Of a stretch of 64,000 bases of DNA, positions 17,520 through 26,102 are shown one piece after another. The notes beneath the pieces were generated by a model, which saw only the letters and a program-made list of their open reading frames with translations, did no database searches and had not been told where the DNA came from. Position 1 is the first letter of the stretch. Each line of letters begins with the position of its first letter. Location of the stretch: positions 10,367,203 through 10,431,202 of the forward strand of contig NZ_JAGINW010000001.1 in NCBI RefSeq assembly GCF_017876405.1, read 5' to 3'. A program made the position numbers and the translations under genes. This stretch comes from Kibdelosporangium banguiense (GTDB lineage Bacteria; Actinomycetota; Actinomycetes; Mycobacteriales; Pseudonocardiaceae).

Positions 17520-18797
17520 ATGCGCATCCTGTTCACCATCAATCCCGGGACGGCGACCTTCACCTGCGTGGTGCCGCTGGCCTGGGCACTGCGCACCGCA
17601 GGTCATGACGTCCGCGTCGCCAGCCAGCCGTTGTTCGCCGACGAGATCACCCAGGCCGGGCTGACCGCTGTCGGGGTGGGCAGGGACCTCGGCGTCTCCC
17701 GGCTCGTCGACGCCCAGGGGGAAAGCGACGAGGAACGCGAGGTGGTGCGGCGGGGCCTGCCGTGGCCGTACCACGTGGTCGAGCAGCCCAGTAACGCCGA
17801 CTGGCACGGCCTGCTCGTCGCATGGCACCACACGGTTCAGCACGCGAAGTTCGAGGTCTTCGCGATGGCGAGCAGCCTGGTGGAGTTCGCCCGGCACTGG
17901 CAGCCCGATCTGGTCCTGTGGGAGCCGTTCACGCCGGTCGGGGCGATCGCGGCCAAGGCCTGCGGTGCCGCGCACGCCAGGCTGTTGCACGGCGTGGATG
18001 TCTTCGCCTTGGCGCGCCGGCATTTCCAGCGTCTGGAGGCCCGGCAGGCACCCAAGGACCGAGGTGACCCCCTGGCTGAATGGCTCGGTGGCTACGCCCG
18101 CAAGTACGGCGCCGAGTTCACCGAGGACATGACATGCGGGCAGTTCACCATCGACCAGCTCCCGCCCGGCCTGCAGGTCGACGCCGACGACGTGCACTAC
18201 GTCCGCACGCAGTATGTCCCGTACGGCGGAGCCGCCGTCGTGCCGAAGTGGCTGCACACCACACCTGAAAGGCCCCGAATCGCGCTGACCCTCGGCACCA
18301 CCGCCACCGAGCACTTCGGCGGATATGCCGTCAGCGTGCGCGACATCCTCGAAGCACTGTCTGATTTGGACATCGAAGTGGTCGGCACGATCGCACAGTC
18401 CGAGCAGGAAAAGCTCGGCCGAATACCGGACAACGCCAGGCTCGTGCCGTACGTACCGCTGCACGCCCTCGCTCCGACGTGCTCGGCGGCCATCCACCAC
18501 GCGGGCTTCGGCACACTGTCGACCTTCGCCCGGTACGGCGTCCCCCACCTGGTCCTGCCCTACCACTTCGACGAACCGATCCTCGGCCACAAGCTTGCCG
18601 AGCAAGGTGCCGGGCTGGCCATCGACCCCGCCGACACCACTGGCGACACCGTCCGCGAAGGCGTGCTGCGCCTGCTCAACGAACCCACGTTCAGCAAGGA
18701 AGCCGGCCGGCTACGCGACGAAGTCCACGCCACGGACACCCCCAACGAACTCGTCGGCCGGATCGAAGAACTCACCACCAAATACCGCACTCGCTGA
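17520..18797 (+). CDS. Glycosyltransferase GT-9 of 14 (EryCIII-like, clade D)
   Basis: 425 residues from the ATG at 17520, which aligns with the MRILF start of its sisters; the reading frame is open further upstream but overlaps GT-8. Donor half IHHAGFGTLSTFARYGVP and VLPYHFDEPILGHKL, grouping with GT-3 and GT-14. The TCGQFTIDQ segment is shared only with GT-14 (TCGHFTIDQ). Acceptor part is distinctive: LLVAWHHTVQHAKFEVF. 19 bp after GT-8. Confidence 0.91.
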   Translation: MRILFTINPGTATFTCVVPLAWALRTAGHDVRVASQPLFADEITQAGLTAVGVGRDLGVSRLVDAQGESDEEREVVRRGLPWPYHVVEQPSNADWHGLLVAWHHTVQHAKFEVFAMASSLVEFARHWQPDLVLWEPFTPVGAIAAKACGAAHARLLHGVDVFALARRHFQRLEARQAPKDRGDPLAEWLGGYARKYGAEFTEDMTCGQFTIDQLPPGLQVDADDVHYVRTQYVPYGGAAVVPKWLHTTPERPRIALTLGTTATEHFGGYAVSVRDILEALSDLDIEVVGTIAQSEQEKLGRIPDNARLVPYVPLHALAPTCSAAIHHAGFGTLSTFARYGVPHLVLPYHFDEPILGHKLAEQGAGLAIDPADTTGDTVREGVLRLLNEPTFSKEAGRLRDEVHATDTPNELVGRIEELTTKYRTR

Positions 18798-18824
18798 CGG
18801 CCAAACCGATACGAGGACACCGCG

Positions 18825-20102
18825 ATGCGCATCCTGTTCACGGTCATCCCAGAGAAGACCACGTTCCTGCACACCGTGCCCCTGGCATGGGCTCTGCGCA
18901 CCGCGGGGCACGATGTCCGCGTCGCCAGTGCGCCCGGCTTCACCGACACCATCACGCAAGCCGGGCTCACCGCGGTCCCCGTCGGCCGCGATGCCCCGCT
19001 GTGGCGCGTCGACGGCATCAACCCGGAACTGGTGGAACAGTCCAGGGCCGGCCTGCCGCTGCCGTGGAGCGTCGTGACAGACCCGGGCAACGCCGTGTGG
19101 GAGTACCTGCTCGAGGGATTCACCATCGCGGTGGACGAGGGTCACAAACCGGAGAACTTCCCGATCGTCGCCGGTCTGGTGAACTTCGCCCGGCACTGGC
19201 AACCCGACCTTGTCATCTGGGAACCACTCAGCTACGCCGGCGCGATCGCTGCCAAGGCCTGCGGCGCCGCCCACGCCCGCATGCTCTGGAGCATCGACGT
19301 CTTCGCCGTCACCCGCGACCACTTCCTGCGAATGCTGAAGCAGCAACCCGCCGAGCAGCAGGCCGATCCGCTCGCCGACTGGCTGGGCAGCTACGGCCGC
19401 AAGTACGGCTACGAATTCACCGAGGACATGACGTCCGGGCATTTCACCATCGACCAGATGCCCGCCAGTCTGGGCATGCGGTCCGAGACCGTGCACTATC
19501 TGCCCTTGCAGTACATCCCGTACGGCGGGCCCGCTGTCATCCCGAAGTGGTTGCACGCCGTGCCAAAGCGGCCCCGGGTGGCGCTGACTCTCGGCACCAC
19601 GGCCACCGACCGGTTCGCCGGATACTCCTTCTCCGTCCAGGACGCGTTCGACGCACTGTCCGAACTGGACATCGAAGTCGTAGCCACCATCGCCGAATCC
19701 GAACAACACAAACTCAGCCGGGTCCCGGACAACACACGCGTCGTCAACTACGTCCCGCTCGACGCCCTCGCAGCCACCTGCTCAGTAATGATCAACCACA
19801 CCGGACCCGGCACATACCTCACCACAGCGTGCAACGGGGTCCCACAACTCAACTTGCCCTGGAACTTCGACGAGCCCGAACTCGCCCAACGCTCAGCACG
19901 ACACGGCGCCTCACTCATGCTCCACGGCGAGGAAGTCACGGGCAAGAACATCCGCGAATACCTACTGCGGCTACTCGACGAACCCGCGTTCGGCAGGCAA
20001 GCCGGTGTTCTGCGCGACGAGATCACCACCATGCCCTCTCCCAACGAGCTCGTCGCGGACCTTGAGGAACTCACGGTCAAGCACCGGACCCGGGTGTCGT
20101 AG
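18825..20102 (+). CDS. Glycosyltransferase GT-10 of 14 (EryCIII-like, clade C)
   Basis: 425 residues. Donor motif INHTGPGTYLTTACNGVP, then NLPWNFDEPELAQRSARHGASL. It is the sister of the next gene: nucleotides 19194-19300 and 19602-19829 are identical, without a mismatch, to 20481-20587 and 20889-21116. The N-terminal VIPEKTTFLHTVPLAWALR and KPENFPIVAGLVNF are shared too. Same donor and similar acceptor expected for both. 27 bp after GT-9. Confidence 0.92.
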   Translation: MRILFTVIPEKTTFLHTVPLAWALRTAGHDVRVASAPGFTDTITQAGLTAVPVGRDAPLWRVDGINPELVEQSRAGLPLPWSVVTDPGNAVWEYLLEGFTIAVDEGHKPENFPIVAGLVNFARHWQPDLVIWEPLSYAGAIAAKACGAAHARMLWSIDVFAVTRDHFLRMLKQQPAEQQADPLADWLGSYGRKYGYEFTEDMTSGHFTIDQMPASLGMRSETVHYLPLQYIPYGGPAVIPKWLHAVPKRPRVALTLGTTATDRFAGYSFSVQDAFDALSELDIEVVATIAESEQHKLSRVPDNTRVVNYVPLDALAATCSVMINHTGPGTYLTTACNGVPQLNLPWNFDEPELAQRSARHGASLMLHGEEVTGKNIREYLLRLLDEPAFGRQAGVLRDEITTMPSPNELVADLEELTVKHRTRVS

Positions 20103-20111
20103 GGGCCTGCG

Positions 20112-21383
20112 ATGCGCATCCTGTTCACTGTCATCCCAGAGAAGACCACGTTCCTGCACACCGTGCCGCTCGCATGGGCCTTACGCGCCGCAGGACACGA
20201 GGTCGTAGTCGCCAGCGCGCCCGGTTTCACCGACACGATCACCCAGGCCGGGCTCACCGCCGTGCCGGTCGGCCGGGACGCCTCGTTGTGGCGCGTCGAC
20301 AGCATGAATCCCGACCTGCTCGAGAAATCCCGGATGGGCCTGCCGGTTCCGTGGAACATCGTCGAGGACCCGGACGGCATCACCTGGCCCGAGCAGCTGT
20401 ACGGGCACCTGCACGCGGTGACCAAGGGACACAAGCCGGAGAACTTCCCGATCATCGCGGGGGTCGTGGACTTCGCCCGCCACTGGCAACCCGACCTTGT
20501 CATCTGGGAACCACTCAGCTACGCCGGCGCGATCGCTGCCAAGGCCTGCGGCGCCGCCCACGCCCGCATGCTCTGGAGCATCGACGTTCTCGGCGCCACG
20601 CGTGAGCATTTCCTGCGGCTGCAGGCACAAGCTCCGCCTGGGGAACACGGTGATCCACTCGCCGAATGGCTTGGCGGCTACGGCGGCAAGTACGGCTACG
20701 AGTTCACCGAGGACATGGTCACCGGGCATTTCACCATCGACCAGATGCCCCCGTCGCTGCGGATGACAGCCGGCAGCCTGCACTACGTACCCATCCAGTA
20801 CATCCCGTACGGCGGGCCGACCGTCGTCCCGACATGGCTGCGGACGCGACCTGAGCGCCCCCGCGTCGGCTTCAGCCTCGGCACTACCGCCACCGACCGG
20901 TTCGCCGGATACTCCTTCTCCGTCCAGGACGCGTTCGACGCACTGTCCGAACTGGACATCGAAGTCGTAGCCACCATCGCCGAATCCGAACAACACAAAC
21001 TCAGCCGGGTCCCGGACAACACACGCGTCGTCAACTACGTCCCGCTCGACGCCCTCGCAGCCACCTGCTCAGTAATGATCAACCACACCGGACCCGGCAC
21101 ATACCTCACCACAGCGAGGAACGGCGTACCGCAACTCAACGTGCCGTGGGACTTCGACGAGCCGGAGCTGGCCCGCCGCTCGGCGCGGCAGGGCGCGTCG
21201 CTGATGCTCTGCGGCGAGCAGGTCACGGGCAAGAACATCCGCGAGCAACTGTTGCGGCTGCTGGAAGAACCCGGATTTCGCGACAGCGCCACCCGGCTAC
21301 GCGACGAGATCACCGCCATGCCCCCACCCTGCGAGCTCGTCGGCCGGCTCGAGCAGCTCACCACCAAGTACCGCGCCCACTGA
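20112..21383 (+). CDS. Glycosyltransferase GT-11 of 14 (EryCIII-like, clade C)
   Basis: 423 residues, 9 bp after its near-twin GT-10. Donor motif INHTGPGTYLTTARNGVP, NVPWDFDEPELARRSARQGASL. Between the two identical tracts shared with GT-10 it has diverged in the middle (LGATREHFLRLQAQAPPGEHG) and in the first third (IVEDPDGITWPEQLYGHL). One conserved Arg of YGRKYG is changed (YGGKYG). Recent conversion or duplication is likely. Confidence 0.92.
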   Translation: MRILFTVIPEKTTFLHTVPLAWALRAAGHEVVVASAPGFTDTITQAGLTAVPVGRDASLWRVDSMNPDLLEKSRMGLPVPWNIVEDPDGITWPEQLYGHLHAVTKGHKPENFPIIAGVVDFARHWQPDLVIWEPLSYAGAIAAKACGAAHARMLWSIDVLGATREHFLRLQAQAPPGEHGDPLAEWLGGYGGKYGYEFTEDMVTGHFTIDQMPPSLRMTAGSLHYVPIQYIPYGGPTVVPTWLRTRPERPRVGFSLGTTATDRFAGYSFSVQDAFDALSELDIEVVATIAESEQHKLSRVPDNTRVVNYVPLDALAATCSVMINHTGPGTYLTTARNGVPQLNVPWDFDEPELARRSARQGASLMLCGEQVTGKNIREQLLRLLEEPGFRDSATRLRDEITAMPPPCELVGRLEQLTTKYRAH

Positions 21384-21404
21384 GACGTCAGGACCGAGGA
21401 CACC

Positions 21405-22682
21405 ATGCGCATCCTGTTCACCGTTCTGCCCCAGAAGAGCACGTTCCTGTACCTCGTGCCGATGGCGTGGGCGTTGCGCACCGCGGGCCACGAGGTCGTG
21501 GTCGCCAGCACGCCCGACTTCACCGACACGATCACCCAGGCCGGGCTGACCGCCGTGCCGGCCGGCCGGCCGACCGGCGACGGCCGGATGCTCGTGGCGC
21601 GGGGCGTGACACCCGAGGTCGTCGAGAAGTACCGTGCCGGGCTGCCGCCCCCGTACGACATCGTGAACGACCCCGGCAACGCCACTTGGCAGGACACGCT
21701 GGAGGCGTGCGCGGGCGCGCTCGAGTCGCTCAAGTTCGAGATGTTCCCCATGCTGGGCGGCCTGGTGAACTTCGCCAGGCAGTGGCAGCCCGATCTGGTC
21801 GTCTGGCACCCGTTCACCCTCTGCGGCCCGATCGCGGCCAAGGCATGCGGTGCGGCGCACGCCCGGATGCTCTTCAGCGTCGACGTGTTCGCCGAGACCC
21901 GTAACCAGTTCCTCCGGCTGAAGGCGGAGCAGCCTGCTGAGAAGCAGGAAGACCCGTACGCGGACTGGTTCTCGGCCTATGGGCGCAAGTACGGGTTCGA
22001 GTTCACCGAGGACATGGTCACCGGGCAGTTCACCATCGACCAGTTCCCGCGCAGTCTGCAAATGGTGGCCGATGGCGTGGACTACGTCCGCACGCAGTAC
22101 GTGCCATATGGCGGACCCGCGATCGTCCCGAAGTGGTTGCAGGCGCCACCAGAACGGCCGCGCGTCGCGCTCACCCTTGGCAGCACCGCGACCGATGTCT
22201 ACAACGGCTACACGGTCCCGCTGATCGACATCCTGACCGCACTGTCCGAACTGGACATCGAGCTGGTGGCCACCGTCGCGGAGTCCGAGCAGCACAAGCT
22301 CGGCGCCGTCCCGGCCAACGTGCGGCTCGTGCCCTATGTCCCATGGCACGCCATCGTTCCGACGTGCTCGGCGGTCATCCACCACGCCGGTCTCGCCACA
22401 CTCGCCACGACCGCGCGTCATCCGGTACCCCAGCTCGCCCTGCACTATCACTTCGACCAGCCGCTGCTCGGCCGGATGCTCGCCGAGCAAGGCGCCGGGC
22501 TGGAGATCCACGCCAGCAAGGTGACCGGCGACAACGTCCGGGACAGCGTGCGGCGGCTGCTGACCCAGCCGGTGTTCGGCGAGCGCGCCACCGCACTGCG
22601 CGACGAGATCTTCGCGCTGCCCACGCCGAACGACATCGTCGGCCGGATCGAAGAGCTGACTGTGAAGTACCGCACCCGCTGA
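21405..22682 (+). CDS. Glycosyltransferase GT-12 of 14 (EryCIII-like, clade A)
   Basis: 425 residues. Donor half IHHAGLATLATTARHPVP and LHYHFDQPLLGRMLAEQG place it in clade A with GT-1, 2 and 6, although it sits far from GT-1 and GT-2. Variation in the first helix (VPMAWALRTAGHEVVVASTPD) and the DLVVWHPFTLCGPIAAK segment (His instead of Glu) points to a distinct acceptor. 21 bp after GT-11. Confidence 0.91.
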   Translation: MRILFTVLPQKSTFLYLVPMAWALRTAGHEVVVASTPDFTDTITQAGLTAVPAGRPTGDGRMLVARGVTPEVVEKYRAGLPPPYDIVNDPGNATWQDTLEACAGALESLKFEMFPMLGGLVNFARQWQPDLVVWHPFTLCGPIAAKACGAAHARMLFSVDVFAETRNQFLRLKAEQPAEKQEDPYADWFSAYGRKYGFEFTEDMVTGQFTIDQFPRSLQMVADGVDYVRTQYVPYGGPAIVPKWLQAPPERPRVALTLGSTATDVYNGYTVPLIDILTALSELDIELVATVAESEQHKLGAVPANVRLVPYVPWHAIVPTCSAVIHHAGLATLATTARHPVPQLALHYHFDQPLLGRMLAEQGAGLEIHASKVTGDNVRDSVRRLLTQPVFGERATALRDEIFALPTPNDIVGRIEELTVKYRTR

Positions 22683-22715
22683 TCACCCAGCGGTGATCCC
22701 ATTGGGGGAACCACG

Positions 22716-23975
22716 ATGCGCATCCTGTTCACCACTTACTCGCAGCGAACGCACCTGTTCAGCATGGTGCCGCTGGCCTGGGCGCTGCGGACCGCGGGCC
22801 ACGAGGTGCGGTTCGCGTGCCAGTCGCGATTCGCCGACGAGGTCACCCGGACCGGGCTCACCGCTGTCCCGGTGGACGGGCACGACACCAGCTGGCACCG
22901 GCTGGCCGAGGCCAACCCCGACCACGCCGAGCCCGGCCTGCCCGCGCCGTACGACACGGCGGTGATGCGCCCGCAGGACATCAGCCGGGAGGCCATGCAC
23001 ACCGGCTACCGGTTCATGCTGGCGTTGTGGCACAAGGTGAACAACTTCCCGCTCATCGACGGCCTGGTCAGCTACGCCCGCCAGTGGCAGCCCGCCCTCG
23101 TGATCTGGGAGCCCACCACGCATGCCGGCGCACTCGCGGCGGAGGCGTGCGGCGCGGCCCATGCCCGTCTGATGTGGAGCATCGACGTCTTCGGTGTCAC
23201 CCGCGAGAACTACCTGCGTGTGAAGGGCGAACAGCCCGACCCGCTCGCGGACTGGCTCAGCGGCTACGCCCGCAAGTACGGATTCGACTTCACAGAGAAC
23301 TTGGTCACCGGGCATTTCACCATCGACCCACTGCCCGATTCCCTGCGGATGGAAGCGGAAGGCCTGCATTACCTGCCGTACCAGTACACGCCCTACGGCG
23401 GGACGGCGGTGATACCGAAGTGGCTGCACGCGCGACCCGAACGCCCCCGGGTCGCGCTCACCCTCGGCAGCACCGCCACCGAACAGTTCACCGGCTACAC
23501 TGTCGACCTGGCTGGCATGCTGCGCTGTCTGTCCGAATTGGACATCGAGGTGGTGGCCACCATCGCGGAATCCGAGCAGCACAAGCTCGGCACCCTCCCG
23601 GACAACGTCCGGCTCGTCTCCTACGTCCCGCTCGACGCGCTCGCGGCAACCTGTTCGGTCGTGATCAACCACACCGGGCCCGGCACATTCCTCACCACCG
23701 CCCGTCATGGCGTGCCCCAGCTCAACCTGCCGTGGGACTTCGACGAACCCGAACTGGCCCGGCGTTCGGCGCAGGTGGGCGGTTCGCTGACGCTGCAGGG
23801 TGGCGAGGTCACCGGGACCGCGGTCGTCGAAGGGGTGCGCGCGTTGCTGCACGACCCCGCGTACCAGCGCGGCGCCCAGCAGCTGCGCAGCGACATCTTC
23901 GCGCTGCCCACTCCCAACGAGCTCGTCGGCCAACTCGAAGAACTCACCATCAAGCATCGTCAGGAGCGACCATGA
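22716..23975 (+). CDS. Glycosyltransferase GT-13 of 14 (EryCIII-like, clade C)
   Basis: 419 residues, the shortest member; the segment before PLADWLSGYARKYG is 4-6 residues shorter (VKGEQPDPLADW). Donor motif INHTGPGTFLTTARHGVP, NLPWDFDEPELARRSAQVGGSL, so it joins GT-10 and GT-11. The conserved HWQPDL is QWQPAL here, losing the Asp. Its stop overlaps the start of GT-14 (ATGA, 23972-23975), the only overlap within the glycosyltransferase array. Confidence 0.91.
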   Translation: MRILFTTYSQRTHLFSMVPLAWALRTAGHEVRFACQSRFADEVTRTGLTAVPVDGHDTSWHRLAEANPDHAEPGLPAPYDTAVMRPQDISREAMHTGYRFMLALWHKVNNFPLIDGLVSYARQWQPALVIWEPTTHAGALAAEACGAAHARLMWSIDVFGVTRENYLRVKGEQPDPLADWLSGYARKYGFDFTENLVTGHFTIDPLPDSLRMEAEGLHYLPYQYTPYGGTAVIPKWLHARPERPRVALTLGSTATEQFTGYTVDLAGMLRCLSELDIEVVATIAESEQHKLGTLPDNVRLVSYVPLDALAATCSVVINHTGPGTFLTTARHGVPQLNLPWDFDEPELARRSAQVGGSLTLQGGEVTGTAVVEGVRALLHDPAYQRGAQQLRSDIFALPTPNELVGQLEELTIKHRQERP

Positions 23976-25246
23976 AGGTGTTGTTCGCCACCGTCAACGA
24001 CGGGAGCTTCCTGCACCCGATGGTGTCGCTCGCCTGGGCACTGCGCACCGCCGGGCACGAGGTCCGCGTCGCCAACCAGGACTTCGCCACACCACACGTC
24101 ACCGGGGCCGGGCTCACCTCCGTTCCGGTCGGCCGGCAGACCACGTCCGACCGGCTGCTCACGGCGATGCGGGTGACGCCCGAGATGCTCGAGGAGGCAC
24201 GGCCCGGCCTGCACCCGCCGTACGACGTCGTGGACTGTCCGGAAACAGCCACCTGGGAAGGCATGCTGTCGGCGTACGCCGAGGACGCGGAGCGGTCCAA
24301 GTACGAAAACTTCCCGATGATCAGCGGGCTGGTCGCGTTCGCCCGGCAGTGGCAGCCGGACCTCGTCATCTGGGAACCGTTCACCCTGGCCGGCTCGATC
24401 GCCGCCAAGGCCTGCGGTGCTGCCCACGCCCGCATGCTGTTCGGCATCGACGCGTTCGGCGTCGCGCGGCAGCGATTCCTCCAGTTGAAGGACGCGCGAC
24501 CGCCGGAGCAGCAGGCCGACCCGCTCGCCGACTGGCTCGGCGGCTACGCCCGCAAGTACGGCGCGGAGTTCACCGAGGACATGACGTGCGGGCATTTCAC
24601 GATCGACCAGTACCCACGCGGCCTGCAGATCGAGGCTGAGGGCCTGGACTACCTGCACAGCCGCTACATCCCTTATGGGGGTCGGGCCAGCATCCCCCGC
24701 TGGCTGCAGGTGTCCGCGCAACGCCCCCGGATCGCGATCACCATGGGCTTCACCGCCACCGGCTTCTTCAACGGTTTCGCCTTCAGCCTGCAGGACATCC
24801 TCGACAAGCTGGCCGGCCTGGACATCGAAGTCGTCGCCGTCCTCGACGAGGCCGAGGAGGCGAAACTGGACCGCGTGCCGGCCAACACCCGCCTGGAGAC
24901 CTGGGTTCCGCTGGACGCACTCGCCTCGACCTGCTCAGCCGCCATCAACCACGCCGGTGGCGGGACGCTCTCCACCTTCGCCGTCCACGGAGTCCCGCAG
25001 CTGACCCTCCCCTACCACTTCGACGAGCCCATCCTCGGCCGCAACCTCGCCGCCCTCGGCGCCGGCCTACGCATCCCACCCAGCGAGGCATCCGGCGACG
25101 CCGTCCGCGACGCCGTCCATCGCCTGCTCGGCCCCACCTTCCAACAGGGAGCTCAGCGCCTGCGCGACGAGATGCGCGCCCTACCCAGTCCCAACGAACT
25201 CGTCGGCAGGCTTGAGGAACTCACCACCAAGCACCGCACCGCCTGA
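23972..25246 (+). CDS. Glycosyltransferase GT-14 of 14 (EryCIII-like, clade D)
   Basis: 424 residues from the ATG at 23972 (MKVLFATVN). Donor motif INHAGGGTLSTFAVHGVP, then TLPYHFDEPILGRNL: clade D by the PYHFDEPI loop but with Asn in place of the first His as in clade C. The first helix reads MVSLAWALRTAGHEV, with Ser replacing the usual Pro. It is the last gene of the run and is followed 112 bp later by a strong bidirectional terminator. Confidence 0.91.
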   Translation: MKVLFATVNDGSFLHPMVSLAWALRTAGHEVRVANQDFATPHVTGAGLTSVPVGRQTTSDRLLTAMRVTPEMLEEARPGLHPPYDVVDCPETATWEGMLSAYAEDAERSKYENFPMISGLVAFARQWQPDLVIWEPFTLAGSIAAKACGAAHARMLFGIDAFGVARQRFLQLKDARPPEQQADPLADWLGGYARKYGAEFTEDMTCGHFTIDQYPRGLQIEAEGLDYLHSRYIPYGGRASIPRWLQVSAQRPRIAITMGFTATGFFNGFAFSLQDILDKLAGLDIEVVAVLDEAEEAKLDRVPANTRLETWVPLDALASTCSAAINHAGGGTLSTFAVHGVPQLTLPYHFDEPILGRNLAALGAGLRIPPSEASGDAVRDAVHRLLGPTFQQGAQRLRDEMRALPSPNELVGRLEELTTKHRTA

Positions 25247-25358
25247 CGGCAACATCACCACGTGCGACTGGGCTTTTCCATCTGCGCCAACCCGCGGTTG
25301 CCCAAACCGAGCCGAGGAGCGCGATCTCGTTGACCCACAACAGGACCTGTCAAAGCGA

Positions 25359-25388
25359 AAAGGAGGGCCGGTTGCCCGGCCCTCCTTT
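25359..25388. terminator. Bidirectional terminator after the glycosyltransferase array
   Basis: A perfect 13-bp stem (AAAGGAGGGCCGG / CCGGCCCTCCTTT) with loop TTGC. The arms end in AAA/TTT, so a short U-tract results in both directions. It lies between the convergent GT-14 and LURP-one-like genes. Confidence 0.88.
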
Positions 25389-25410
25389 CACAAACAGACG
25401 GATCCGCGGG

Positions 25411-26004
25411 TCAGCGGCCCTGCCGGAAGTCCAGTGCCACCCCGATGGCGATCAACAGCCTGCGGTCCAGCTTGGGCTGGTCGGTCCAGGCCAGGTAGTT
25501 GTCGCTGAGCCGGTAGGTCTTGTCGACGCCGCCGACGACCTTTTCGTCGCGGACGAAGTCGAAGTGGAACCGCATGGGGAACGGGAACTCCCCGACCACC
25601 GGCAGGAACGTCCAGAGCCTGCGGCTGATCGCGATCGCCTTGCTGCGCTCGATCACGGTGATCGGCGGCTCGCCCTCCTGCTCGAGCGTCCACGTCGTGC
25701 GTATGACGGACTTGCCGACGTCCTTCTTGAAGCCGCCGATCGGGTCACCGTCCGGGGTCACCACGTCGAAGCCCGCGGCCAGGTCGATCAGCTTGCGGGC
25801 CTTGACCTCGGCCAGCACCTGCGACTTGTCTTCGCCGGTGTAGATGACGACCTTGTCCTTGAACGAGGACTTGTCCTGCTCGATGAACGCGATCTGGCTG
25901 TCGCCCGCCTTGCCCGCGCCGTCGTCGAGGAAGACCTGGTAGCGCCGGAACGACAGGGACAGTTTCTGGTGGATGTGTAACCGGTCCTGCTCCTGCAGGT
26001 CCAT
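25411..26004 (-). CDS. LURP-one-related / phospholipid-scramblase-like protein, 197 aa
   Basis: Start ATG at 26004-26002, behind AGAAGGG; upstream in-frame codons look non-coding. The protein is beta-rich with the order YQVFLDDG, AFIEQDKSSFKDKVVIYT, LAAGFDVVTPDGDPIGGFKKD, TTWTLEQEGEPPITVIER and a C-terminal DNYLAWTDQPKLDRRLLIAIGVALD, which resembles LURP-one/tubby-like folds. No signal peptide. It is 98 bp downstream of rmlA on the same strand. It has no obvious biosynthetic role; a membrane-associated or protective role is speculation. Confidence 0.7.
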   Translation of the reverse strand: MDLQEQDRLHIHQKLSLSFRRYQVFLDDGAGKAGDSQIAFIEQDKSSFKDKVVIYTGEDKSQVLAEVKARKLIDLAAGFDVVTPDGDPIGGFKKDVGKSVIRTTWTLEQEGEPPITVIERSKAIAISRRLWTFLPVVGEFPFPMRFHFDFVRDEKVVGGVDKTYRLSDNYLAWTDQPKLDRRLLIAIGVALDFRQGR

Positions 26005-26102
26005 ACTGTCAGCCCTTCTCTTCCTGGCGTCGGCGCCGGCCACGTGTGGGCAGCCCGCGGATTTCGGCGTCCCGGTCCTCGTTCATGATCCTAGGGTCCC
26101 GG

